From Plasmodium brasilianum (lineage: Eukaryota > Apicomplexa > Aconoidasida > Haemosporida > Plasmodiidae), in NCBI RefSeq assembly GCF_023973825.1, contig NC_090122.1, positions 924,130 through 988,129 of the forward strand: a stretch of DNA of 64,000 bases, in the 5' to 3' direction. The notes beneath the pieces were generated by a model. It worked only from the letters and a program-made list of their open reading frames with translations, did no database searches and was not told where the DNA came from. Both the position numbers and the translations under genes were made by a program. Positions 38,124 through 48,939 of this stretch are shown in pieces (positions within the stretch are counted from its first letter, which is position 1; each line of letters starts with the position of its first letter).

Positions 38124-41100
38124 ATGCCTTCTCTTACGCCTGCCCATGTTAGCAAGCAGTACATACGAAGAAAAAGGAGCACTAAAATGGATGAAAGGAA
38201 AAAATTGAAAATCAATAATTTATTTACAACTGTTAACTTAAATAATAAAAAGCAGGTAATAAATAGAAGTGCAGATAATGATGGAAGGATAAACATAGAT
38301 AAGGAAAAAAAAAAGAGCATATGGTCTTTGTTTTCGAAAGTTGACGACCCGTTCGAGGAAAAGAAAGATGCAGACAGTGTAACTGATAAGGAGTATAACA
38401 GTAAGGCTACTCCTGATAAGATATATGGTGATAAGGCTACTTCTGATAAGATATATGGTGATAAGGCTACTACTGATAAGATATATGGTGATAGGGCTAC
38501 TACTGATAAGATATATGGTGATAGGGCTACTACTGATAAGATATATGGTGATAAGGCTACTTCTGATAAGATATATGGTGATAAGGCTACTTCTGATAAG
38601 ATATATGGTGATAAGGCTACTTCTGATAAGATATATGGTGATAAGGCTACTACTGATAGGCCAAATGACGACATTTTTTTTACGCCAAGAAATGCGCCCC
38701 AAAAAAAGGAGGAAACCCCCAGAAGCTTAAGTCAAGGCTTATTTAAAAATATGCAAGAGAATTATGATATTAAAAAAGAAATAGAGAACATTTCAAACAG
38801 CTTTAAACGTAAAAACAATATATTATTGTCAGAGAAAACAGATGATAGCCTGTTAAGTAATATACTATCAGCTAAGAGAATAAAAACAAATAAAACTAAA
38901 ACAGAGGATAATTCGTCATCGTACAACTCATATAAAGAATTTTTTTTAAGAGTTACTAATCATAATCTCAAAGAAAATGATGAAAAGAAAAAAGTGGTAT
39001 CCGACAATTTGGTAAATAACAAGATATGCTACAAAATAAAAGATGATAATGTTCTTAGTAGAATAAAGAAAGAAAACAAGCAAAATCTCGGTGATCTTGA
39101 AGAGAAGAATAGAAATACTACCTTGTGTAATTACAAAGTGGATGATGATAGTATTACCTCGGGTAAAGGGCTAGGCAAAACATGCCCAACAACATCCGAT
39201 GGAGAGAAAAAAAATATGTACACATGCATAATAAAAAAGAAAAATATATGTGTTCCTGTGAATGTAGTAAATGAAAATAAAAATAAAAAAAATAATAATA
39301 ATATAAAAAAACTACAGAACTGTTTTAGTAAAAATGATAAATTTGATATATTCAATCACATAGGAGATGATGTGTTCAGGTATATTTTGTCAAATGTAAA
39401 AAATAAAAATATGTTATTATTAAATAGAAGATTTTGTTATATTATTCGTTTCTTACGTTTAAAATTGATATATGATGAGTCTTTAAAAAATACTATACCC
39501 CCTGAAAGTATAATAAAAACAATATATGCCTCTGAGAATATTGAAATATTAGACTTATCAGGATGTGCACACATAACGTCTCATCATTTTAATTTACTTT
39601 GTAACTCTAATAATATCAAATTTAATAAAACTTTAAAAATTTTATGTTTAAAAAATTGTAATAAAATATGTGATTCTAGCTTAAAAGCACTTTTACATAG
39701 ATTCAGGAATTTAAAAGTAGTTGATATACGTAATTGTTATAAAATTAGTCATGAGGGAATATACCCTTTAAAATTTAGATCAACCTTAACTAAGTTGTAC
39801 ATTGGAAATATATCAGCGTCTAGTTTGACAAATTATCATTCCAATGACTCCCTAAGGGTATTGTTTGGGAATAGCACTAATGGGAGTATGGCTTATGGGA
39901 GTAGCCATGACAACAAGAACAATAACAGTGACTACATACTTCTAGACACAGTTCTGAAAAATTTAGTATGCTTCGAAATTACGAATGCAAAGCAGCTGAA
40001 TGATATTTCTTACTTATATATGATAGCGAAAAATTTAAAAATTTTTAACCTAAGTGGATGCAACATTGATGATTCCGCTTCTATTTTTTTTAAAAGTTTT
40101 ACAAACCTCATAGCTCTCAATTTGGCTGATACGAAAATATCAAATGAGGTGATGAAAACAGTAGTTAGCTGTTCAAAGAAATTGAGGATATTAGACATTT
40201 CCAAAACATTCGAAATGGATAACAATACGATTTTACAAATTTCGAGGAATCTCACGAATTTACGAAAAATTAAACTATCTTCATTGCAGTAAATAAAAAA
40301 AAAAAAAAAGAAAAAAGGGAAAAACACATAATATGTACATACATATATATATACAGGCGGATAAATATATATAAAGATAGACCAGTTTACATAGGAGAAA
40401 TTGACTAAAGTTTTTTTTTTTTTTTTTATTTTATTATGCTCGGAAGTTTATGCCTCCATTTGACATTCGCCATTGCGTGTTCACACATACGTATAATAAG
40501 AAGCGCTTAGTTAAAACTTCGAATTTTTTTTTTTTTTTTCCAGAAATGTAGACAATTTTTGCATTCGAGAGTTTTTAAAACACTGCAGGGATTTAACAGC
40601 TATTGACTTCTCAAGTTGTTGGAAGGTCAATAACTCTTTCTGCAGTGCAAATGGGTTACATGTAGCATCAGGTAATTATTCATATTTACACTTCGTACTA
40701 ATGGATACATATAATATTATTGTGTTTTTGCCCCTTCTTACTAGTAAAGAGAAAATAAACACGCTCACATAATGCATATTCTCACGTACTTTCAATTTCA
40801 GGGTGTAAACTGAAAGACGTGGGGGCGTATCAGTGCTCCATCGATAGGAAGGTTTGCGAGGTGTCTCTATCCGAAGCTGGTTGTTCTTCCATTCGCGTGC
40901 ACATTTATAATGTAAAAATGGAAAAGCGGAAAAAACGAAATAAATTTGAAAAATTGATAATGGGAAAAAAAATTGAAAAAACGAAATAAATTTGAAAAAT
41001 TGAAAATGGGAAAAAAAAATTGAAAAAACGAAAAAAAATTGAAAAAAATGGATGAATAATTAAGATTAAAAAATAAAAATTAATAAAAAGCTTGCCCTAA

Positions 41101-41306
41101 AGTAGAGCGCGCGTTCATGCTGATACTCTTGCGTGCTCCCGTCAATACGCACGTGCATTATAAGTATATGCATACTTATACATATATATACTTATATATA
41201 TATATATATATGTTTTTCCCTTTTGTATGAATTCACAATGCAGGAGTTGAAATTGTTTGAGACATCAATATATACGGACATTAATTCCCTCGAGCACGCA
41301 GATTAA
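38124..41306 (+). CDS. F-box-like / leucine-rich repeat protein
   Basis: Four exons: 38124-40288, 40544-40671, 40802-40911, 41244-41306, with consistent phases, giving about 821 residues. The Met at 38187 (codon 22) is an equally good start. The N-terminal half is low-complexity and carries a 30-bp repeat. Residues about 406-450 (DIFNHIGDDVFRYILSNV, then LLLNRRFCYIIR) look like a divergent F-box. From about 450 to the end run cysteine-type LRRs of the FBXL/AMN1/RAD7 class (for example ILDLSGCAHITSHHFNLLC and VVDIRNCYKISHEG). The three small downstream exons each add LRR sequence, for example LTAIDFSSCWKVN. F-box/LRR proteins usually choose substrates for SCF ubiquitin ligases; that role is inferred. 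The third junction (donor gtaaaa at 40912) is the least certain. Confidence 0.78.
38405..38660 (+). repeat. 30-bp repeat coding DKIYGDKAT(S/T)
   Basis: Eight 30-base units (gataagatatatggtgataa then ggctacttct) encode a decapeptide with K/R and S/T changes. The copies are nearly identical at the DNA level, which suggests recent expansion. Confidence 0.9.
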
Positions 41307-41472
41307 GATTACGGATATTTAAATATGGCACTGTCCTTCGTACTACATTTTGAACTAAATTTTTTGTTATAGCTTTTGTTAATACTTTTTTTAATATATA
41401 TTTTTTTTTTTTTTAAATAATTTTCTTCATTTTTACCATTTGATTTTATTTTTTTTAAGTTCAAAATGACTT

Positions 41473-41512
<40 letters not shown>

Positions 41513-41799
41513 CATCCGTTTTAAGATAACTTTTAAGGTAATTTTTAAGATAATTTTTAAGATAATTTTTAAGATAAAAAAATTTAAGATAAATTTTAAG
41601 ATAAAAAAATTTAAGATTGCACTTTCATTTTTATTTTAATTTTTATTTTTTGAAATAGTGCATCACATTTTTAGCCATTTTTCGTCGATTGGGTTAGGCA
41701 TAATATAATATAAAAATTATATTTATGGTATACACTTTCAAATACATTTACAAATATATTTAGATATAAATATATACAAATATATTGTACATTTTTACT

Positions 41800-41945
41800 T
41801 AAATGTTTATGTTTTCATATACATTTACATGTATATTTACGAATATATTTACGTCTATATTTACGAATATATTTACGTGTACATTTACTAGTATATTCAC
41901 GTGTACATTTACTAGTATATTCGCGTGTACATTTACGTTTATGTT
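41800..41945. repeat. 24-bp minisatellite with 12-bp sub-units
   Basis: Imperfect units around atttactagtatattcacgt and atttacgaatatatttacgt repeat five to six times; each 24-base unit is two diverged 12-base halves. Confidence 0.7.
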
Positions 41946-42371
41946 TATATTATGAATACTCTCATATATACATATGCGCATAAAAAATTTTTTACTATAA
42001 TTTGTACAAAATGTACATAAACAAATAATACTACCATAACCATGTGATATTATTATATCCAGAAAATAATACCGCTTATTATAAATTTTCACTTTTTAAG
42101 TTATAGAAAAAAAAAAGAAAAAGGAAAAAAAAAAAAAAAATGATGAATTGTTTTTATAACTTTTTATGAAGAGGAAATTATTAATGGGGAAAGGGTACAA
42201 ATTTTTTAGTTCTAAAGTTTTGTTTAAAATGTAAATTTTTTTTCAAATATATTTTTTTTTTTTTTTTTTTTTTTTTAAGTTATAATATATAAAATTCTTT
42301 TTTTTTTCATAAAACGTGTTTTTTCATAAAATGAAGCTTTTTTTAAAGCACCTCCCTTTTTAAAACACAGC

Positions 42372-42480
42372 CCTTTTTAAGGTACAGTCTTATATAAAGT
42401 ATAGTCTTATTTAAAGTATAGTCTTATTTAAAGTATAGTCTTTTTTAAAGTACAATTCTTTTTTAAAGTACAATTCTTTT
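42372..42480 (+). repeat. 18-bp repeat in the 5' leader of the RING gene
   Basis: Units of aagtatagtcttatttaa, with variants ending in acaattctttttta, repeat about six times and stop some 50 bases before the start codon at 42530. Position suggests the 5' UTR. Confidence 0.75.
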
Positions 42481-42529
42481 TTAATCAAAATTACATATAT
42501 TTTTTAAAAAAAAACAAAAATCAAGCGAA

Positions 42530-44500
42530 ATGAATGAACAGGAGGAAGAAACGAACTCAGATTTGGAAAAAGAGGAGGGAAATACTAAAAAGGAAGATAC
42601 CAAAAAGATTGATAGTAATAAACATATCAGTATATGTAATGATAAGAAGCAAGATGAAGTAGGCAAAATGGTGAGCGAGGTAAAAAAGAAAAAGGACAGG
42701 GATCAAGCAAGTCAAAATGATAATACAAACACTTATGACAATATGAGCGAACTTTCGAATACGTACGAGGATGCAAAAGAAAATGAAAGTGAAATTTTGA
42801 ATAAAAATATAAACAGTGGTAATATTAATATGGAGAACATCAGCGTGAACAATATTAACATGTACATTATTAACAGGGGTGCTACAAACGGAGTTAGCAC
42901 AAACGGGGTTATAGCAAACGATGATAAATGCGTTAACTGGGGGGATAAGGACCATATGGTTGAAATTTTAGGACAAGGGGAAGCAAAAAGTAATGTATTG
43001 CGCAATCGATTTTTAAAAGAAAAAGGTGGTACCAATAAGGATAGTAATAATGATGGTAATAACAGCAGTGGTAGGAAAGGGATAGGTGAAAATGATCAAG
43101 CGGACGTGTGCGCTAGTATCAATAATAGTAGTAGCAGTAACAGAGGGGAAAGAGGGGAGCAGAGCAACACGAACGCAGAGCAGATTCCGTCGGATATGGA
43201 GTGTGCGATATGTATGAAACTTTTAATTATTCCTGTAACTATACCATGTGGTCATAATTTTTGTAGAGATTGTTTAGAAAAAGCAAAGGAGTATAAGAAC
43301 TCGTGTCCTTTATGTAGATCACCTATGGGTGATAAAAAAAATATTAACATTTTGCTATCAGAATTAATAAAAGAAAAATATCCTTTAACATATGCAAAAA
43401 GATTGGAAGAAATTGAAATATTAAAAAGAGAGCAAGAAAAAAAAATTTGGAAAGAGAGAATTGATGCTATTAAAAATTCATCTATCATCCCTGTATTCAA
43501 AGTCCCATTAGCATTTGGACCATACTTTCCAGGAGAAGTTTTCGATATAAATATTTATAATAAAAAATTTATAGATCTTATTGAATTAATATCTAATGAA
43601 GGTACCTTTGCCATTGCATCACCATGTAAAGATAAAAATGATGATGATAAAATGTATGGTATTCATGTTAGAATATTAGAACAAAATAGTACTAATCAGT
43701 TTTTTAATATAAAATGTGTAGCAAATTTCAGAGTTATATTATATAATATAATTCATTTTCATCAATATGACAATTATATTGCACATCATTCTCCTTTATT
43801 TGATGAAAATGTACGAGTAAAATTATTAGAGTATAGTTTGCTTGGGGTGATACCATTATCTTCATCAGTTGCTAACAGTACAGATGATGATAAGGATTGT
43901 ATGCCACGTAGAGATAATATAATAGACGTTGGAAAGGAAAGAGTGAAAGCTCTAAAAAATCTATTAAATACTATAGAGGTCGAGGATGATATCAATTCTA
44001 TTTCGTCTTATTATGATGAGTATAAAAATATAATGAATAGTGCAGATGATAGTATAACTGAATATATTAATCTATACAATGCTGTAAAGTATTATTCTTG
44101 TGTTATATTTTCAAGGATTTGTTTACTGTGTATAAAATATCAACTGAATCGATTTGGAAATGCAGGTATTCGCTTATTTAATACTAAATTTAGAAATATT
44201 AAACTTACTTCATCTGAGCCATCAAACGAAGAATTAGAAAATTTTTCCTATTCATTAAGTAGTGCAATCATATCAAGATCTATTCTTAAATGGAGATGGT
44301 TTACAATGACAAATACTAGTGAACGATTAGAAAGTATAACACAATATTTTTTGAAAAAAAAAAATAAAAGTATCTTAGCCCTTGACAATTCGCGCTCACC
44401 ACTTATCCATAGGCTTTTTATGTTAGATTCAATATCATCCTCCCTGTTAATCATCTTTTTTATTATATTTATTATTTGTTTAAAGTATTTTTTCCACTGA
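42530..44500 (+). CDS. RING finger E3 ubiquitin ligase with LON domain and C-terminal membrane anchor
   Basis: Single exon, 656 residues. Residues 1-220 are hydrophilic low-complexity sequence. A C3HC4 RING follows (about 225-265): CAIC, then CGHNFCRDC, then CPLC. A LON substrate-binding-like domain (about 317-480) starts IIPVFKVPLAFGPYFPGEVF and contains FAIAS, as in the LONRF family, which also pairs RING with LON. A helical region precedes a C-terminal hydrophobic segment (about 630-652, SSLLIIFFIIFIICLKYFF) with only a few residues after it. This is a tail anchor that would place the ligase domains on the cytosolic face of an organelle membrane. RING-LON is a known family; the membrane anchor is what I read from the sequence. 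Substrates are unknown. Confidence 0.85.
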   Translation: MNEQEEETNSDLEKEEGNTKKEDTKKIDSNKHISICNDKKQDEVGKMVSEVKKKKDRDQASQNDNTNTYDNMSELSNTYEDAKENESEILNKNINSGNINMENISVNNINMYIINRGATNGVSTNGVIANDDKCVNWGDKDHMVEILGQGEAKSNVLRNRFLKEKGGTNKDSNNDGNNSSGRKGIGENDQADVCASINNSSSSNRGERGEQSNTNAEQIPSDMECAICMKLLIIPVTIPCGHNFCRDCLEKAKEYKNSCPLCRSPMGDKKNINILLSELIKEKYPLTYAKRLEEIEILKREQEKKIWKERIDAIKNSSIIPVFKVPLAFGPYFPGEVFDINIYNKKFIDLIELISNEGTFAIASPCKDKNDDDKMYGIHVRILEQNSTNQFFNIKCVANFRVILYNIIHFHQYDNYIAHHSPLFDENVRVKLLEYSLLGVIPLSSSVANSTDDDKDCMPRRDNIIDVGKERVKALKNLLNTIEVEDDINSISSYYDEYKNIMNSADDSITEYINLYNAVKYYSCVIFSRICLLCIKYQLNRFGNAGIRLFNTKFRNIKLTSSEPSNEELENFSYSLSSAIISRSILKWRWFTMTNTSERLESITQYFLKKKNKSILALDNSRSPLIHRLFMLDSISSSLLIIFFIIFIICLKYFFH

Positions 44501-44857
44501 TTAGTGCATATAAGTATGATTATATGTAAATGTACCAATCTATGTATATATGTAGTATATATGAATGTATATTTCTATTTATACACTTTATAGTTAGCTC
44601 TCTTTGTGTATTACTGCTTCCTCTAGAATGGCATGCACATCGCTACCTTCATGTTAAAAAAAAAAAAAAAAATTTTTTTTTGTATTTACATCACATTGGT
44701 ATATTCTTCATATTTTAATGATGAATTCCCACATTAAATTTAACTCATATGTAAATATCACAAAACTTGCGATATATTAATATTTTTTTTTTGTCTAAAT
44801 GAAATAAAAATTTTGATATACATCTATTTGTTTGATAAAGTCATATTACACCCTCCT

Positions 44858-46027
44858 ATGAGATGTACTGGACAGACTGAGTTAGTGGTGGGTTGGGGTA
44901 GACGTTTCATAATAGCATTATCGCGTTATTGCATTGTCATATCATCATGATATCACATGGTACTCTCACCCATTTTCCGCAATTACCGTTGTTTTGTCCT
45001 ATTCTTTTAGCTAAGTAATATATGAGATATTCTTTACGATTACTTTACACGTACGTTTTAATCATCTATATATTTAAAATAATTAAAAAAAAAAAAAAAA
45101 AAAAAGGACAGCTTTCACCATACCACATAAATGTGCATAAATTTTTACGTTTTCCATATATTTTTCCTTTTTTAGCATAAGACAGGTGAAAGATATAAGA
45201 TATAAACTTGTGTTTGTGTTTATTAATCAAAGTTTTATTAAACTTCATAGAAATATTTTTCCTACCATTATGGTGTTAAATAACTGTGATAAAAAGGAGC
45301 GAAGGGAAATGAACGAATAAATATATAGTAAAAGTAAAACTACTACAAAATGAAATAAAGAAGTACTAGGGGGTATACTCATAATCATATAGTGTGTTAT
45401 TACTAAGTTAAATGGGATACTCAACTAACTGCCTAGTTCATCGGTTATAATTGTACTTTTTGTGTATAACAGTGAAATATATCAAACTGTCTGTTTTTCC
45501 TTATCACCTACTATTACAGGAGCACCTGAAACGGCTCTTGGTATTTCGGCTGTCTCTGTTCTGTATATTTTTGTACTTAACCATTTATATGTTTATTCAT
45601 TTATTTATTTATATGTTTAATCATTTATTTATTTTAATTTTTTTTTTTATATTAATTTTTTAAAATATGCAAATATCAAATGAACTTTTATCGTTTAACT
45701 CATTGTTTACATCTTACGAATGACGAGACTCACAAATTTTGCCCTTTTCTCTTCTTCCATTTACTCATTTATTACTTCACATTGATATCCTTCCTTGCTT
45801 TTGCATAAATACAGAATTATGCACACGTAAAAATGTACATACATACATACATACATGCATACATAAATACATATGTACATACTGATATACATACGAACAC
45901 ACATAAATTCATAAAAACCCAACGTTTGTACAAATACGTAATGGAATGCTTTCCAAATATATATGCATTTTTTATCTTAGCTTTGGTTCAGTTGCTAGAT
46001 GAAAATCAGAGTGATTTACTAAAATAA
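44858..46027 (+). CDS. Possible spliced mini-gene of unknown function
   Basis: Three short patches can be joined in one frame: 44858-44897 (ATG, donor g|gtagac), 45520-45540 (acceptor ctattacag, donor ttg|gtattt) and 45981-46027 (acceptor tttatcttag, stop TAA). The product would be 35 residues, ending LALVQLLDENQSDLLK. The phases fit (1, then 1) and the patches have less biased codons than their surroundings, but the exons are very short and I recognise no family. Upstream exons may be missing, or the region may be a structured RNA. Low confidence. Confidence 0.2.
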
Positions 46028-46091
46028 TCTTAAAAAAAATTATCATAAAAATGATTTACTTCGAAGGTTTGTAGTCTTGCTTGTGCGATAA

Positions 46092-46235
46092 AAATGGAAC
46101 AAAAAGGGGAAAAATAAAACTTAAAGGGAAAAATAAAACAAAAAGGGAATAATAAAACAAAAAGGGAATAATAAAACAAAAAGGGAATAATAGAACAAAA
46201 AGGGAATAATAAAACAAAAAGGGAAAAATATAAGC
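46092..46235. repeat. 19-bp minisatellite (aaaaagggaataataaaac)
   Basis: About seven units with GGG cores spaced exactly 19 bases apart (46146, 46165, 46184). Because 19 is not a multiple of three, all three minus-strand frames read similar Phe-rich peptides; these are not genes. Confidence 0.85.
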
Positions 46236-46503
46236 AAAAAGAAGCAACGAAAAAAGTAAAAAGAGCATTCTGTTCGTACCAAAACACATTTTATTTTTCC
46301 TTTATATTCTTTTTATAAATAGGTTTATAAACAAAAATTATTACAATGGATAACACGCATTGACAATTATTTTTTCAAATGTAGAGGCACTCACATAAAT
46401 GACTTGATCATTTAAGTATCAAAACAATCTAGAGTATTTGTCACATTTCTTTACACATGCATAGGTATTATTAAATATTTTTAAGTATACTAAAAGATAA
46501 GCA

Positions 46504-46539
<36 letters not shown>

Positions 46540-47157
46540 ATAAAAATAAGTGGAATAAAAAGTGAGAGCAAAAGTGAAAACGAAAGTGAAAGCAATAGCA
46601 AAAGCAAAAGGGAGAAGAAACATATTTAAATTAATAATTGCTGAATCAGAAAGAACAAAAAAGGAACAGAATAAAAGAAAAAATAAAAGTAAAATAAAAG
46701 AAAAGATAAGAAAGAAAAGAAGAAGAGGCTTATTTTCCTCATTGAAATTAATGTTATTACAACTTCAATTTTTTTCCTTTTTTTCAAATTGATAATTTAT
46801 CATAGAATTCTGAGGAATACCCTATTTTTAAATGTAATAATTATAGTAATTATAAAAATTATGAATATTATAAAAATTATAAAAGTATGTTATTAAATTT
46901 TAATAAATGTACTGTTCAAATTATGACTGCGCTTAAAACTCATATCTGTTTTTTATTCCTACTTTAATGTACGAATGTGCATTTATTACATATCATTATG
47001 TATGCGCGTGTACATATCTGTGTAGTAGTGTTACGTGATAAGCACATACAATTAGTGCACATTTATGTACATATATACCCATGTACATATGTACGTGCGC
47101 ATTTATGTACATACATGTATGTACTTATGTATACATTTGTTTATTTCTTCCTTTTAG

Positions 47158-48939
47158 ATGAATAATGTTCCTTTCAACTTCAATGCAAATGCCCCTTCGT
47201 ACTACCCGGGAATGTTGTACAAAGCAGAAGAAGCGAACGAGGCAAAAGAGAATGAAATAGAACAAGTATTAAACATTTCAGATAATATAGAGGATACAAA
47301 TGTAAACGATATAGAGGATAAGATAAGTAAAATAACACTGAATAGTGATGAGTCTAAAGAAGATATAGAAGAGTTACAGGAAGAAAGGATACAAGAAAAA
47401 AAGAGTACTATGGTAGAAGTAGATTCAAGGCATCACTTAAACTTAATTTTTATTGGACATGTTGATGCAGGAAAGTCAACGGCTTGTGGTAATATATTAT
47501 ATATATTAGGATATGTTGATGATAGAACTATAGAAAAATATGAAAGAGAAGCAAAGGAAAAAAATAGGGAGAGCTGGTTTTTAGCATTTATTATGGATAT
47601 TAATGAAGAAGAGAGACAAAAAGGAAAAACTGTAGAAGTAGGAAGAGCACATTTTGAAACAAAGGACAGAAGATTTACAATTCTTGATGCTCCGGGACAT
47701 AAAAATTTTATTCCAAATATGATTAGTGGTGCTGCTCAAGCTGATGTTGGTGTTTTAATTGTTTCCGCACGAAAGGGAGAATTTGAAACGGGTTTCGAGA
47801 GGGGTGGGCAAACCAGGGAGCACACGCTACTTGCCAGAACCTTAGGTATGAGCTCCTATTCTACATAGTGACGTTTTGTGCTTGTTCGTATGTAACATTT
47901 TTGCTGGTGTGTATGTTTATATTTGGGGAATATTTTTTTCCTTTATTTTTCCTTTTTTTTTTTTTTTCTTTTTTTTTCATTTATCATTTTCTTTTTCTCT
48001 TTTTTTTTTTTTTTTTTTCCGCATGCTTCCTTTTAAGGCATAAATCAACTAATAGTGGCAATAAACAAAATGGATGATCCAACGTGCAACTGGAGTGAAG
48101 GAAGATATGATGATATACAAAAAAAGATAACTCCTTTTATAAAATCATGTGGGTATAATATAAATAAAGATGTATATTTCGTTCCCATTTCTGGCTTAAC
48201 AGGTCAGAATTTATCTGAACATGTGTCTGATAAAAATTCCAAATTACATGATCCAAGAGCTAGCTGGTATGATTTATCAAAACCTACTTTATTTCAAATT
48301 TTAAATACATTACCTCCCCCACCATGGGATGAAAAAGGACCTTTAAGGATTCCATTATTAGAAGGATATAAAGACAACGGAATTATAGCAGTTGGAAAAA
48401 TTGAGTCAGGCACAATATATGGTAATAATATGAGTTGTACAATAATGCCAAATAAAGTTAAAGTAAAAGTTTTGAATGTATATTTAGAAGAGGATGAAGT
48501 GCCATATGCAAAACCAGGAGAAAATGTACGTGTAAAATTATTGGGTGTGGAAGAAGATCAAATTAGTAAAGGATTTGTTTTATGTGATTCAATCAATTTA
48601 TGTTCAGTAGTTCATGAATTTATTGGAAGAGTAGCAATTGTTGAATTACTTGAGCATAAGCCAATAATAACAGCTGGATATTTTTGTATTTTCCATGCAC
48701 ACACCACTTGTGAAGAAATACAGTTTGTTGAAATGTTAGAGGTTATTGATAAAAAATCGAAAAAAAAAAAAATTAAACCCAAATTTATTAAAAGTGATTG
48801 TATTGTAACTGCACACTTTTTACTTTCAAATCCTGTTTGTGTCGAAGTTTATGACAAGTTACCACAATTGGGAAGATTTACCTTGCGTGATCAGGGAAAA
48901 ACCATAGCAATTGGAAAGATACTCGAATTAAAGGCCTAA
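47158..48939 (+). CDS. eRF3: Translation termination factor eRF3 (GTPase)
   Basis: Exons 47158-47845 and 48038-48939 (phase 1; donor g|gtatga, acceptor ccttttaag) give 529 residues. With eRF1, eRF3 releases the finished chain at stop codons. GTPase motifs: G1 [10 protein letters not shown]3 DAPGHKN, G4 NKMDD, G5-like SGLTG. The run [17 protein letters not shown] and KMDDPTCNW are typical of eRF3 rather than EF-1alpha or HBS1, as is the end [19 protein letters not shown]. The N-terminus (residues about 4-16, [13 protein letters not shown]) resembles a PAM2 motif, which binds the MLLE domain of poly(A)-binding protein. The N-terminal extension is short and acidic, without the Gln/Asn prion-like domain of yeast Sup35. 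It may carry an EF-1alpha-like name in databases. Confidence 0.92.

Larger units (their letters stand above)
41307..42529 (+). other. Intergenic region between the LRR and RING genes
   Basis: 1.2 kb with a 37-T run (41475-41511), a short ttttaagataa direct repeat (41520-41620), a 24-bp minisatellite (about 41800-41945) and a 28-T run near 42250. It ends with an 18-bp repeat immediately upstream of the RING start codon. No gene is seen. Confidence 0.75.
44501..47157 (+). other. Intergenic region with a GC-elevated island and an A/G-rich repeat
   Basis: 2.66 kb between the RING gene and eRF3. Bases 44881-45000 are about 40% G+C by direct count, twice the surroundings, and contain the perfect inverted repeat atatcat-c-atgatat. 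Two further exon-like patches (45520-45540, 45981-46027) are discussed with the mini-gene entry. Downstream are a 19-bp repeat, a 33-A run (46505-46537) and lysine-rich simple sequence, then the eRF3 5' flank. Confidence 0.7.

Noticed and set aside
44840..45010. tRNA, U6 or C/D snoRNA in the GC-elevated island
   Set aside because: No cloverleaf, no U6 consensus and no C/D box pair at suitable spacing could be found by eye.
46562..46792. Lys/Arg-rich 76-codon ORF upstream of eRF3
   Set aside because: Composed of A/G simple sequence next to a 33-A run; no conserved or complex segment.
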